Shown: piece by piece, positions 23,484-34,134 of the stretch
Numbering within the stretch: position 1 is the first letter of the stretch
Layout: the number at the start of each line of letters is the position of its first letter
NCBI RefSeq assembly: GCF_947242115.1
Contig: NC_074714.1
Span: forward strand, 42,886,149 to 42,950,148
Length of the DNA stretch: 64,000 bases
DNA from: Biomphalaria glabrata
Taxonomy: Eukaryota; Mollusca; Gastropoda; Planorbidae
Direction: 5' to 3'
The notes under the pieces: generated by a model
The model's input: the letters and a program-made list of their open reading frames with translations, nothing else
Database searches by the model: none
Told to the model about the DNA's origin: nothing
Program-made: the position numbers and the translations under genes

Positions 23484-24884
23484 CTATATGTGCTTGTTAT
23501 GAATTGATCCGGGCAGCCAAATTTGGACATGATTTACCAACAGGCCTTCACGACTGACATTATCAAAAGCTTTAGTCAGATCTATGAATGCAGTATAGAG
23601 ATTTGAATTTTGCTCTCTACATTTCTCTTGGAGTTGGCGGACTGAAAAGATCATGTCAACCTTGCCTTTACCCTGCCTGAAGCCGCATTGACTCTCCGGA
23701 AGTAGGCCAGTTTCTAGGTGGTGTTGTACTATGTTTAATAGCACCCTAGCAAAATCTTGCCAGCAATACATAGGAGGGATATGCAACGATGGTAGTCGCA
23801 TAACTGCCTATTTCCCTTTCTCTTGTAGAGGTGTATGATGGAGGAGTCTTTGAACTCTCGTGGTAGTTTCTTTTGTTCCCACAATATCTGGTACATTTCT
23901 GTTAGTTTAGCTGTCAGCTCTGAACTGCCAATTGAGTATATTTCAGCAGGGATGGAGTCTAGTCCCGGTGCCTTACCAGTTGAGAGGTTGGATATTGCAG
24001 TCACTACTTCATTGAGCCAGGAAGGGTCAGCGACTGAATGGTTTATCGGGACTTGTACCAGGCGTGCGATTGCTTTGGCGCTAATGCTTGATGGACAGTT
24101 AAGGAATGTACTGAAGTGTTCAGCCAAGCGAACAAGTATATCCTCCTTATCTGTGAGAAGTTTGTTTCCATCAGCACTGAATATGTCTGCCCAGAACATT
24201 ACTCCAGGTTTTCCATTCAGAGCCTACCTTAGCATTGAAGTCGCCCAGTATTATGAATTTGTCTGTTTTGGGCGTTTTGATTATTGCAGAGTTCAGGTCC
24301 GAGTAGAAGTTTTCCTTGGTGTTATCCTCGTTGGACATAGTTGGGGCATAGGCATTTATTAGAGTTGCGTGTCGCCTTGAGGTCAGGGGTAGGCGTATTG
24401 ACATGAGACGGTCATTTATGCTTTTTGGTAATCCTGCTAACTTGTGTTAGACACCTTGTTTATAGTATTAGTTATTTAGCTACGCACCATAGAAGACGTA
24501 TATTGAACGGGACTAGTGACGTTTGGGATATTTTGGGTTAGAGACTGGAAATCAGTTAGCGATAGAATTCTCTAGGGTAAAGACGTGTTTAGTTGACAGA
24601 GACTTTTACTGTGGCCTTTTCTTGGAATAAATAGATGATAAATTGTTAATCGGTGTTGACCACATCTCTTTACTCGTTAAATTGATCGTCTTGTTTATTC
24701 TGTATTGTTGATCAACTACATTGAATACACCCGAACAATAAAACTCAAACGCTTGCAGAGTAATTGATAGAAATTCAAACAGTCATCTAAAGTTGACCTC
24801 AAGACAGCCTGAACAAGTACATCACACTTGTTGACTAATTTGGATTTCACTGCGAAGTCAACACCAGCTTCATGTCTTTCCTCG
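23484..24884 (-). mobile_element. LINE B, inverted 5' segment (endonuclease and first half of RT)
   Basis: On the minus strand the order from 24884 downward is APE-type endonuclease (RHEAGVDFAVKSKLVNK, then, beyond a solo LTR, INDRLMSIRLPL, LINAYAPT and LGDFNAKVGS), then the RT start (GKAPGLDSIPAEIY, GFRQGKGKVDMIFSVRQLQE, FIDLTKAFDNVSREGL). It then stops at about 23484. The frames are broken in several places. The matching 3' segment lies on the + strand starting at about 24888, so the element carries a 5' inversion of the twin-priming type. Part of RT between the two segments is missing. Confidence 0.82.
24445..24826 (+). mobile_element. Solo LTR, LTR family A
   Basis: It starts 'tgttagacacc' and ends 'catcaca', and is flanked by a 4-bp direct repeat, cttg (24441-24444 and 24827-24830). 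It is homologous along its length to the LTR at 59577-59955. It interrupts the endonuclease part of LINE B. Removing it would bring the two halves of the endonuclease reading together. No internal sequence is present, so it is a solo LTR left by LTR-LTR recombination. Confidence 0.87.
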
Positions 24885-24887
24885 CTA

Positions 24888-25104
24888 TCCCTAAGGTGCG
24901 TTGGTCCGACCACATACCAGACACAGAAATCTTAAAGCTTTCCAACATGCACAGTATCAATGTGGCAGTAAAAAGGTCCCACCTTCGATGGGCGGGACAT
25001 GTATACAATCGCCTTCCCAAGCGACTTGTGTACGGGAAGTTGTGTGCAGGAAAGCGCTCCCAAGGAGGCCAATACAAGCGCTACAAAGACACTCTCAAGA
25101 GCTC
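24888..25104 (+). mobile_element. LINE B, 3' segment, part 1
   Basis: Encodes part of the LINE C-terminal region: VRWSDHIPDTEILKLSNM, then LRWAGHV, then RLPKRLVYGKL. It ends exactly at the 5-bp target site (agctc, 25100-25104) of the LTR element and resumes at 31793. The same domain is seen at 38127 and, in LINE C, at 43100-43350. Confidence 0.82.
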
Positions 25105-25562
25105 TGTCACAACGTACGTTGTGGTGCCGGGGATTTTACTTGAATTAAAATAGTTAAATAAATGACGATCTAGGATTCACAATAAAAGATTCTTTGTTAA
25201 AACACAACTCTGGAACTTTATTTAAATATAAAACGTAAGTACAGCTTATGTACAAGTAACAGATCAACAAGCACAAATAAATTTACAAAGGCTTTAAATC
25301 AGAGCTCTTAGAAAACGCGGCTGTCTACTAGGGAATTCTTTCATCGACTGCCTTTCTTTCTCTCTCGTCAATTCTCTGGCGCTAACTCTTTTAAAAAAAT
25401 GTCTTTATTTATTTTCAAATCAACCAATAGATTTGCTACATCGTAATTACGTCTGAGGCGCTGTCAAGGATCTAGATTTGTGGGGTAATTCCTGAGGCTC
25501 AGTCATGGGTTTATATTTTAAATGTGAAATATACAAATAAATCTATAATGGCATCTGTGACA
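25105..25562 (-). repeat. 3' LTR of the gypsy element
   Basis: In element orientation it begins TGTCACAG and ends TTGTGACA, so it has TG...CA ends in a short inverted repeat. It is shorter than the other LTR (458 against 488 bp) because of two length differences. A purine tract adjoins it on the inner side. Confidence 0.92.
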
Positions 25563-25984
25563 TATTACCCCCCCCTCCATTTAGCATTTGTATGGTAATA
25601 GAAATGCTCATATGTATTAAAAATATTTAAATATACACAAGATACCATACATGAAATTATAGAAAAATGGTTGAGGTAACATATGACAATGCTCTGAAAA
25701 ATAAAGTCAACTTGTAGATAACATAAAAAAAAATGTAAATGCAGTGTCAGGTATATGAGAACAAAATTATTGATGGGCTTAGAACACCTGTTTCACTATT
25801 CAAGTGGTTATGAAAATGAGACAATATCAAAAGTTGTACAAAGCATAATACTTGAATAAATTAAATCTTGAATTGAATGAGTTACTTCTCTTCATGGTGC
25901 TTCATGATAAAATTAAAATATGACAATACAAAACTGATATACTACACCTGTGGAAGAAAAATATATACACAATTATGTAAAGAA

Positions 25985-27568
25985 TTAAATACATCTGGAA
26001 AGTGTGTCAGCGAAGACATTCTCACGTCCAGGAATTGTCTTGACCTCAAATTGGTAGTCTGTGAGTTGTAGACTCCAACGAGTTAAACGACTGTTCGCTA
26101 ACTTCTTTGAGTTCAGAAATGCTAGTGGTGCATGATCAGTTAGGAGTGTGAAATGAGCACCTAGTAGATATCTGGAGAACTTGGCTATGGCCCATACAAT
26201 GGCTAGACATTCACGTTCGATGGTTGAGTATCTGGTTTCAGCTGGTGACAACTTCCTGCTGATGAAAAATACTGGGTGCAAAGTCTCTTGGCATTTTTGT
26301 GAAGTGTCTTGGTATTTCTGCATTAGGCATGCACCTATAGCTGAAGATGAAGAATCTGTGGCGAGGTAAAATTGCTTCTCTGGATTCGGGAGATTGAGAA
26401 TAGTGTCTCTTGAGAATTCAGCTTTAATGTTCTCAATAGTGGTATGTAACTTTGTAGACCATGGAATCTTCGTTGGCTGTCCTTTCTTAGTGAGTTCAAT
26501 CAATGGAGCTATGAGTGCTGTGTAACCTGGTATGAAATGCCTGTAGAAATTACACAGACCCAAAATACTTCTCACTTGCTTTTTACTGGTGGGGACTTTG
26601 ATGTCTAGTATGCGTTGAATAATGTTCTCTTGTGGTCTCAGCGAATTGTAGCTTACTCTATAACCCAGGAAGGATATTTCTGACATGGCTAGTTCTACCT
26701 TACTAGGCTTTATGGTAAAACCATGTTGTTTCAGTATGCTGAAAACTTCTTGTAGTCCTTTGATATGTTCGTTCCATGTCTTATGGAATACGCAAATGTC
26801 ATCTATATATGACACTGTGTCAGAGCGATTGCCTAGTATGCTGTGAATGGCTCTATTAAAGGTGCTGCTGGCGTTGACTAGACCAAATGGCATGAAGTTG
26901 AAATGGAATAGCCCATAAGCTGTGGTGAATGCCGTAAACTGTTTGCATTCTTGTCTGACTGGTATTTGGTAATAACCTCTGGACAGGTCTATTTTGGTGA
27001 AGAACTTTGCCTCTGAAAATTTGGTCATAAGATCTTCAGGATTTGGCATAGGATATGAGTCGAGTTGGGTTATTCTATTCAACTGTCTGAAGTCGACACA
27101 CATTCTTGGAGTTGTCGTTTGCTTCCGTTTGACAAGAACTATTGGTGCGGCATATGGAGAGTTGGAATGTTCAATGATTCCTTGCTCTAATAGTTGGTTA
27201 ATTTCTTGTTTAAGAAAGTCTCTGTAGTGTACTGGTAATGGATAAGGTCTTGCTTTTGTAGGCTTGGAATCAGTAAGTATTATATTGTGTTCCGTAATTG
27301 ACGTTTTGCCTGGAACATCTGTAAATATGTCTGAATTTTCTTTGAGAATGGTAGTCAGTTCTTTCTGCTTTTGCGGTGTCATTGAATTGAGTTTGATGTC
27401 TTGCCAAAATTCAGTTTGTTTGGTAGTTGTTTGTGGCATATTGATGTCGTCAAATTCAGACGTGTCATTTTCATCTTCTTCTGGTATGACTGCAAGACAT
27501 GATATGGCTCTTTCATTTTGTTCTGGGCTTGTGGTACCTTCTGTTATTGTGTTATATTTTTGTAACAT
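25985..27568 (-). CDS. Gypsy element: reverse transcriptase and RNase H part
   Basis: An open frame of 527 codons. RT marks in order: LLEQGIIEHSNSPYAAPIVLV, CVDFRQLN, FFTKIDLSRGYYQIPV, FMPFGLVNASSTF, and the catalytic box YIDD (a common variant of YxDD), then FLGYRVS and the LCNFYRHFIPGY connection. RNase H follows with LATDSS, IERECLAIVWA and LLTDHAPLAFL, ending ADTLSR. The motifs are those of Ty3/gypsy, not copia or BEL. It is the last domain block before the purine tract and 3' LTR. Confidence 0.93.
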   Translation of the reverse strand: MLQKYNTITEGTTSPEQNERAISCLAVIPEEDENDTSEFDDINMPQTTTKQTEFWQDIKLNSMTPQKQKELTTILKENSDIFTDVPGKTSITEHNIILTDSKPTKARPYPLPVHYRDFLKQEINQLLEQGIIEHSNSPYAAPIVLVKRKQTTTPRMCVDFRQLNRITQLDSYPMPNPEDLMTKFSEAKFFTKIDLSRGYYQIPVRQECKQFTAFTTAYGLFHFNFMPFGLVNASSTFNRAIHSILGNRSDTVSYIDDICVFHKTWNEHIKGLQEVFSILKQHGFTIKPSKVELAMSEISFLGYRVSYNSLRPQENIIQRILDIKVPTSKKQVRSILGLCNFYRHFIPGYTALIAPLIELTKKGQPTKIPWSTKLHTTIENIKAEFSRDTILNLPNPEKQFYLATDSSSSAIGACLMQKYQDTSQKCQETLHPVFFISRKLSPAETRYSTIERECLAIVWAIAKFSRYLLGAHFTLLTDHAPLAFLNSKKLANSRLTRWSLQLTDYQFEVKTIPGRENVFADTLSRCI

Positions 27569-27655
27569 GTTGACGTGATAGATTTTCTTTTTGTTGTGTA
27601 TGTCTATCTCATAGTCAACATCTGTTATCTTTCTGAGTATGGAGAATGGACCTTG

Positions 27656-28363
27656 TCATTTGATGAATAGTCTGTTGCTTTTGTCTGGTAGTAACAGACA
27701 TACTTGATCTCCTGGTTCAAATTGTTTCAGTGTTCTGTTTCTATTGACTCTCATTCGGGTATTGGAGTTTGCTATGGCTGTGGCTTCATTTGCTTTTTCA
27801 CATGCAGATATGACTATGTTTCTGGTATCTTGCACATGTTGAAACGCTGTCTTGGTTTCTGATGAGATTGAGTTTTGGCGAATAATAGCTTCTTTGAGGA
27901 TTGCCATCGGTCCTCGTGGGTTGGCGCCATAAACCATCTCGAAAGGTGAGAATCCTGTGGTTTCTTGATGACTTTCTCTGTATGCAAACAGAGCTGCTGG
28001 TAGCAATAAGTCCCAATTCTGCGGATTGTCGTGTGCTATTTTTGAAATACACCTCTTCAAAGTACCGTTGAATCGTTCGCAAAGCCCGTTGCTTTGGGGA
28101 TGGTAGGGCGTTGTGAACTTCATCTTGATGTGGTACATGTTCATGAAGTCTTTGGTAATGTCAGCTGTGAACTGTGTGCCTCTGTCAGAGAGGATAACTT
28201 CTGGGAAACCAATTCTGGAAAATATCTCTGACAAAGCTCTGGTGATGTCAAGCGCTGTAATGTTGACTAGAGGTACTGCTTCTGTCCATCTTGTACATGT
28301 GTCAATCAATGTCAGGACATATCGATGGTTTCTTGCTGAAGCTACTGGCATAGGACCAATCAA
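27656..28363 (-). CDS. Gypsy element: integrase core
   Basis: This 235-codon open frame carries the catalytic core. The first Asp is in LTLIDTCTRW, the second in ILSDRGTQF, and the Glu is in HPQSNGLCERFNGTLKR, giving the D,D-35-E pattern. It then has the FAYRESHQETTGFSPFEMVYG block and a basic tail. It lies 5' of the RT block in element orientation, which is the distinctive feature of this element. Confidence 0.92.
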   Translation of the reverse strand: MIGPMPVASARNHRYVLTLIDTCTRWTEAVPLVNITALDITRALSEIFSRIGFPEVILSDRGTQFTADITKDFMNMYHIKMKFTTPYHPQSNGLCERFNGTLKRCISKIAHDNPQNWDLLLPAALFAYRESHQETTGFSPFEMVYGANPRGPMAILKEAIIRQNSISSETKTAFQHVQDTRNIVISACEKANEATAIANSNTRMRVNRNRTLKQFEPGDQVCLLLPDKSNRLFIK

Positions 28364-28364
28364 A

Positions 28365-29474
28365 TCAACTGAGACTTTTTTGGAATGGCTTGTCTGTCAA
28401 TTCCATATCCTGAATAGGTGCCTGTGATTTGTTGTTCTTAGGTCCTTTGACTTGGCAAATATGACATGACTTCACGTATTTCTTGACGTCTTTAATGATA
28501 CTTGGCCAATAAAATTCTTTGAGGATTCTGGCTTTAGTTTTGACTACACCCATATGGCTGTCGTGTGGAATGTTATGTCCTATTGCCAGTATTTCTTTCC
28601 TGTATTTCTGTGGCACTATTATTTGCTGAATGGTATTGTCTTTATGCATGGCATTCTTCACCAGAAGGCCATCTTGAAAATATGGTTTATTTGGTAGATT
28701 CAGCTGTTTGTTTGCTTGAGCCTTCTGATAAAGTATTTGCAATGTTGGATCTCGTTTCAGTTCTTCTTTGAAGTCATCATGTGTGAAATATGACTTGTCT
28801 TGATGGACTTCAGTTTGACCAGTTAGAGTTCTTGTATCATTGTTAGAGACTCTGGGCATGTAGTCTTGTTCTTCAAAGTTCAACAATGGACATTCGGGAA
28901 TTGGAGGTAGACTTATGACCGGTAGGGATGGGCTTGATGTAACTGGGGGTGTCCATGTTGAATGTTCTTGATTGTTGCTGGCTACTGGACTAGTAACTGG
29001 TTCTGTTGCATTCTGCATAACTTGCGTAACTGAGGTAGCCATGTGATTACTTTGGCTAACTCGTTCAGGTGCCAAATGTTCTTGTTGTCTGGACATGGAT
29101 CTTGTCATTACTGCCAAAAATTTTTGACCTTGCTCTATGGCATTTGTCCATTCAGTAAGTTCTTGAGGAGTGCATTCTTTAACTCCCTCTATGTTTCCAA
29201 TGATTAGGTCCACTGGTAGATTGGGTGTTACTAATGCTTTTGTTTGACCACTGAAGAATGGTGTAGTAACATAAATGATGGCTTCAGGTAGCTTACTGAC
29301 AGTTCCGTTGAAGGCAGTGGCTTGGACGTGGTTGCCTGTGAAACGGTTTGCGTGTACGAAGCGTTCATGTACTAATGTGGACGTGCTTCCGGTGTCACGA
29401 AGAGCTTCTACCTTCTTGTCTCCTACAAAGCCTGGATAAAATTTGAGACCATTGGACTTTGCAATGACTGTCAT
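28365..29474 (-). CDS. Gypsy element: protease and integrase zinc-finger part
   Basis: The frame starts with an aspartic-protease-like region: DTGSTSTLVHERF carries the DTG active site, followed later by VDLIIGN. A long Pro/Ser/Thr-rich spacer follows (about residues 125-210). The C-terminal part holds the HHCC zinc finger of integrase, with two His in GHNIPHDSHMG and two Cys in KSCHICQVKGP. The protease is thus directly followed by integrase. Confidence 0.88.
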   Translation of the reverse strand: MTVIAKSNGLKFYPGFVGDKKVEALRDTGSTSTLVHERFVHANRFTGNHVQATAFNGTVSKLPEAIIYVTTPFFSGQTKALVTPNLPVDLIIGNIEGVKECTPQELTEWTNAIEQGQKFLAVMTRSMSRQQEHLAPERVSQSNHMATSVTQVMQNATEPVTSPVASNNQEHSTWTPPVTSSPSLPVISLPPIPECPLLNFEEQDYMPRVSNNDTRTLTGQTEVHQDKSYFTHDDFKEELKRDPTLQILYQKAQANKQLNLPNKPYFQDGLLVKNAMHKDNTIQQIIVPQKYRKEILAIGHNIPHDSHMGVVKTKARILKEFYWPSIIKDVKKYVKSCHICQVKGPKNNKSQAPIQDMELTDKPFQKSLS

Positions 29475-29699
29475 AGTTGAATGCTCATATTAATAGCTTC
29501 TGTTATATGAGCTTCTGTTTGGCATATATTGTGGTCTGGAGTCCTGTGAATGACTCCTGTAGCGAGGTTTGTTATCTGGCTTATTATTTCCAGGTGCTTT
29601 GTTGAGATTGTATTGCTCTCTATTGCTGTATCTTTGAGTTGGTGATGTGGGTCTATCAAAATTTTGATTTTTGGATACTGCCTGTTTTTTCCAACATTC

Positions 29700-30743
29700 A
29701 TGAGTTTGGTTAACCTTTTTATGGCAATATGAACATTCTGTGGTTCTGCTGCGGCATTGAGACGTGAAATGCCCTAGTTTATGACATTTGTTGCATTTGA
29801 TTTTGTCATCTGACTTATATCTTGCATTTTTGGCTTGAGCAAAGCAGACAAAATTTTCTTCAACAGATGGTTTGACTGACTTGTTTGGATAGGCTGCTTA
29901 ATATTGTCTGATGATCTTGGTCAATGTCTGGATATCAGTAGGCTTTCTCTCTATAATGTAGGATTGAATATCTTCTGAGTGAGCATGGGTGATGTTGTCG
30001 ATAATAATATGTTGACGAAGAGCTTGGTAACTTTCTTCTATTTTGGCCATGGATACCCATCTATCAAACCACATTGACATATTAGCCACAAAAATTTGAG
30101 GATCATCATTTTGCTGTGGCCTTTCATTATAGAATTTCTTTCTATAGTTGGCTGAAGTTGCTCCGTATTGGCGCAGTAGAGCTTCCTTGATATCAGAGTA
30201 AGTGCTGCCTTCATTGATGGACAGTTGTGAGCAAATGTTGACAGCTTTGCCAGTCAAGAGGGTGAGGAGTGAGCTCGACCAATGTGCTTCAGGTAGACCG
30301 GATGTTGTAGCTATTTCTTCAAATCTTATGAGATACGAGTCCATATTGTCAATGTTTTCGTTGAAAGCCGATATTTTGTTCATTAATCTGTATTTGTCAA
30401 ACATATTTGAGTGACCTTGAGTTGGAATGCTTTCTTTATTTTGTTTTTCGAATTCCATTTTTTCTTTTTCATGTTGCCTTTGTTTCTCGGCGTCTTGCCT
30501 TTGTTTTTCAGCTTCTTGCCTTTGTTTTTCGGCGTCTTGTAATTTTTTTTCTTCTAATTGCATGCGTTTTTCAGAATCTTGCTCTTGATATTCTTTCTCT
30601 TCTTGGCGTTCTGCCCACAGGTCTGGCTTAGGAATTTGCTTCTCTTTTGCTAATTCCATTAATTCAAGGAGTCGTAGTGTTCTAGAATCGGAAGCCATAT
30701 TTAATTTTTTTGTTAGTTTCTTGTATTGGAGCAAAATGTACAA
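29700..30743 (-). CDS. Gypsy element: gag region
   Basis: The frame 30743-29898 (281 codons) begins MYILLQYKKL; a second Met follows within 20 codons and may be the real start. It contains a strongly charged helical or coiled-coil stretch of EKQRQ-type repeats (about residues 50-100), then a capsid-like part with FDRWVSMAK and a YIIERKP segment. Further 3', at about 29752-29805, a CCHC zinc knuckle (CNKCHKLGHFTSQC) is visible, as expected for a nucleocapsid. Confidence 0.82.
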
Positions 30744-31304
30744 TATCTGGATTTTGGCCTTATCTCAGATATAATAATAATATAGTGACAAAGTTCTTGA
30801 AGCCTCAATTTGCTAATAATGCTTGACAGTAAAATTGTATTTCACTGGAGTCGTAAGCTTCGATATATAGATCTATTGAGCCGAGTACTTTTTTTACTGG
30901 TTTAACAGTTGGTTAAATCTGGTCTTCTGTTTACTTTGTGCTAGACAAATGATTATGTACTGGTCTTCTTTATAATGACTATAATGCCAGTTATTTGCTT
31001 TACTGGTCTTTTATATTGCCAGTTATTTGCTTTACTGGTCTTTTTTATAATGCCAGTTATTATGTATATTGGTCTTATTCCTTTTGCCAATTACATATAA
31101 TAATAGATTTCGTGAGTTAGACGTAACTCTAACGAAAATCTTTATAAAAGAATTATCGATAACCAACTGACCTGTTAAACACAGAAATTCTGTCCTCCGT
31201 TAAATAAAAATGAAGTTCCTTTGAAGAGTTTAGAAATTGGTCCTAGATCTTGAATAAATTTCGTTAGAAGTTGTCCATAAACTTTTATTAGTCGGAGTGC
31301 CAGA

Positions 31305-31792
31305 TGTCACAACGTGCGTTGTGGTGCCGGGGATTTTACTTGAATTAAAATAGTTGAATAAATGACGATCTAGGATTCACAATAAAAGATTCTTTGTTAA
31401 AACACAACTCTGGAACTTTATTTAAATATAAAACGTAAGTACAGCTTATGTACAAGTTACAGATCAACAAGCACAAATAAATTTACAAAGGCTTTAAATC
31501 AGAGCTCTTAGAAAACGCGGCTGTCTACTAGGGAATTCTTTCATCGACTGCCTTTCTTTCTCTCTCGTCAATTCTCTGGCGCTAACTCTTTTAAAAAATG
31601 TCTTTATTTATTTTCAAATCAACCAATGGATTTGCTACATCGTAATTACGTCTCGGGTAAAACCTGAGGCGCTGTCAAGGATCTAGATTTGTGGGGTAAT
31701 TCCTGAGGCTCAGTCAAGGGTTTATATTTCTATTTACACACAAGCGTTTAAATGTGAAATATACAAATAAATCTATAATGGCATCTGTGACA
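31305..31792 (-). repeat. 5' LTR of the gypsy element
   Basis: 488 bp, with TG...CA ends. In element orientation the bases just inside are TC followed by TGGCACTCCG, consistent with a primer-binding site; the priming tRNA was not identified. The outer side is followed by agctc, the target duplication. Confidence 0.92.
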
Positions 31793-32057
31793 AGCTCCTT
31801 CAAGGAATGTGAAATCGACATTCACGGCTGTGAAGCACTAGCTCTCGATCGCTCCTGATGGTGTGAAGCTGTGAGTCTCGGAGTCTCAAGATTTGAAGCA
31901 AGAAGAGTGGCCAGGGCGATAGAACGCCGAACCAACAAAAAGCTGAGAAAAGAAGCAGGTCTATCTTCAACTGACCAAACCCACACATGCCACGTATTCT
32001 TCCGGCTTTTTAAAGCGAGGATTGGACTTTACAGTCATCTTCGAGTCCATAGGAAAT
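31793..32057 (+). mobile_element. LINE B, 3' segment, part 2
   Basis: Continues the LINE C-terminus interrupted at 25104. It has a run like FEARRVARAIERR, then the worn C-terminal zinc-finger-like motif (HTCHVFFRLFKARIGLYSHLRVHRK region), which corresponds to the CTNCGKVCRSRIGLISHTRFC motif of LINE C. A stop follows at about 32057 and the 3' end is near. Confidence 0.78.
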
Positions 32058-32059
32058 GA

Positions 32060-33280
32060 GAAATGTGCTCATCTTCGACCACGAAGGAGAAGCTATATAT
32101 ATACTATTTAAAAAATAAGTAATTAAATGTGTTTTCTGTGTATTACATAATACTTCAGCTCGAAAAGTTCAAGAAGTTTATAATTTTATTTGCAAATTGT
32201 GTAACAGAATGCATAAAGATTTAAAACTTCATTATACACCATCATCAAGTTACGTTATTTTTTTACATAAATAAATCTTAAATTTTGTTCTTTTTATTCG
32301 TCGTACACGTCGTTGGTACATTCCTTTAAAAAAAATTTAAAAAAAATACATAGATGAGAAAAAGTATTATCAGGCAAACTCCCCCATGATCACACCGCCA
32401 TGCTGCTTAGCTTCAATCTCGGCATTATGACAAGTCGCTAAGGCCTCTCCACTAGTGATTCAGAAAAAGCCGTTATAGTAATAAAGTTCCCCTCAGCCTG
32501 CATACAATGGCGCAGGACACACGACTTATACACAACTTGATAATACTGAGTGATGTACAGGAACAACCCCTTGCGTTGATTAGCCCAGCTCCAAGTACAC
32601 CCTTTGTACATAAAAACAGTTACAATAGAAATCCATGCTTGTCGGCTGGTAAACGCACCAACAAAAACATCTATGCTTTTTTTGGAACTCTTAGGCTTCC
32701 ATAGAAACTAAAGACAGTTCCTTTCGAAAGAATCCCTATATCAAGGACTTCGTCAGTGCTCGTACATGTGTCTATGACAGAGGACAATAGACAACCCAAT
32801 GATCATTAAACTTGAATAGTTTCTGAACAATGTTAACATGAATTGTTGTGAAAACATGGAACTGACGGTTTTGTCTTATGTGCTTTTTACAATGTAATCT
32901 TCTACTTAATAAAAAAAACGGGGAAATATTATAGCCAGAACAGCTATATCGTATTTGTTTGCTAAAGTCTCGTATTTAATACATGTCGTAACGAACCTCT
33001 GCAAGAAGATCCAAAAACAAGTTTCAGTCACATGACCAGACAACACCAGGGGATACTTCAGGAAACAATACCTAATACCTGGGACTCGCTTAAAGCAAAG
33101 CTAAACTAATGTTATCTATCACAAAAATGCTATTTTTGTGGATTGAAACAAGTCCGATGTGTATATATGTAGATACTTAGTACAAACCTAGCTCGTTTGT
33201 AAAGGGCCAGTAAAAGAGAAAGTGGTGAGGTGAGGGAAAGACAAATTAACCAAGAGGGAGAGAGAGAGTAGCGAAAGAAA
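32060..33280. other. Gene-free spacer
   Basis: AT-rich sequence with A-runs and a purine-rich tract near 33210-33290. Nothing recognisable. The 65-codon frame at 32507 has no domain features. Confidence 0.5.
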
Positions 33281-33282
33281 GC

Positions 33283-33690
33283 GTGAGAGAGATAATAATA
33301 AATGAAAAACTGTCATGGAATCTCCATATTGATGAAGCTATCAAAAAATCAAACAAAGCATTAGGGTTTATTAAAAGAAATTTCTATAAATCAAATAAGA
33401 ACATAAAACTAAAATGGAATTTAACCTTGGTTAGGCCAATAGTAGAATATGCATCCTCTGTTTGAGACCCCTCAACTCAAGAAAACATTAAGAAACTGGA
33501 ACAGACACAAAATAGAGCAGTAAGATTCATAACAAACGAATATTCTAGAGTAACACCTTTAGTAAAATCACTGAATTTAGAAAACCCTCAGGACAAAAGT
33601 AGCAATTATACATAAAACACTGAACCATAATCTTTAAATACAAAAAAAAATTTTTAATAAAATACTCAGAAAGACACAAAGATAATGGTT
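33283..33690 (+). mobile_element. LINE family A fragment (end of RT)
   Basis: Encodes NEKLSWNLHIDEAIKKSNKALGF, then LVRPIVEYASSV, then QTQNRAVRFI and TPLVKSLNLE, matching the minus-strand LINE at 1.1-2.2 kb. Stops and frame changes show that it is dead. Confidence 0.82.
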
Positions 33691-33719
33691 TCATGAGTAA
33701 ACCATTGCTAAATGGCAAG

Positions 33720-34115
33720 ACAAAATACCTGATACTGAAGTTATTCGATAAGCGGGTCTGCTAAGCATCCAAACAATCCTAATGCAGTCCCAGCTGCGAT
33801 GGGCAGGACACGCATGCAGAATGGAAGACCACCGCATCCCTAAACGACTCTTGTATGGCCAACTAAGCGAAAGAAAACGCTCGCAAGACGGTCAAAGAAA
33901 ACGCTTCAGGGACACCCTCAAAGCTTCTCTGAAGACGTTCAGCATAGACCCAGCCACCTAGGAGACAAGAGGCACATGACAGAGCATCATGGCGTCGCGC
34001 TGTGAAAACTGGCGCACAGGTTGCTGAGGAAAAGAGAACAACTCTGGCAGAAGAAAAACGCCAGAGAAGGAAAGCAAGGTCAATGACACTAGCTCGAAAT
34101 GAAATAATATTATTC
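33720..34115 (+). mobile_element. LINE B/C-type 3' fragment
   Basis: Encodes the LINE C-terminal block: SQLRWAGHACRMEDHRIPKRLLYGQL, then KRSQDGQRKRFRDTLKASLK, then a broken tail. It belongs to the same general family as LINE B and the 38.1-kb fragment. It directly abuts a family A fragment, so one probably inserted beside the other. Confidence 0.78.
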
Positions 34116-34134
34116 CAATAATATTAGAGTAACA

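Larger units (their letters stand above)
25105..31792 (-). mobile_element. Nearly whole Ty3/gypsy LTR element, Gmr1-like domain order
   Basis: It is bounded by two LTRs (25105-25562 and 31305-31792) and by a 5-bp target duplication, agctc (25100-25104 and 31793-31797). It reads on the minus strand. Parts in 5' to 3' order: 5' LTR, a primer-binding-site-like TGG start two bases inside it, gag, CCHC knuckle, protease, integrase, RT, RNase H, a purine tract (about 25566-25578) and the 3' LTR. The integrase lies upstream of RT, unlike most gypsy elements but as in the Gmr1 group. The two LTRs differ by roughly five or six substitutions in about 455 bases plus a few length differences, so the insertion is fairly young. 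It looks structurally whole, with only a few interruptions of the reading frames. Confidence 0.93.

Noticed and set aside
23835-24362. 175-codon + strand frame
   Set aside because: Antisense shadow of LINE B coding sequence.
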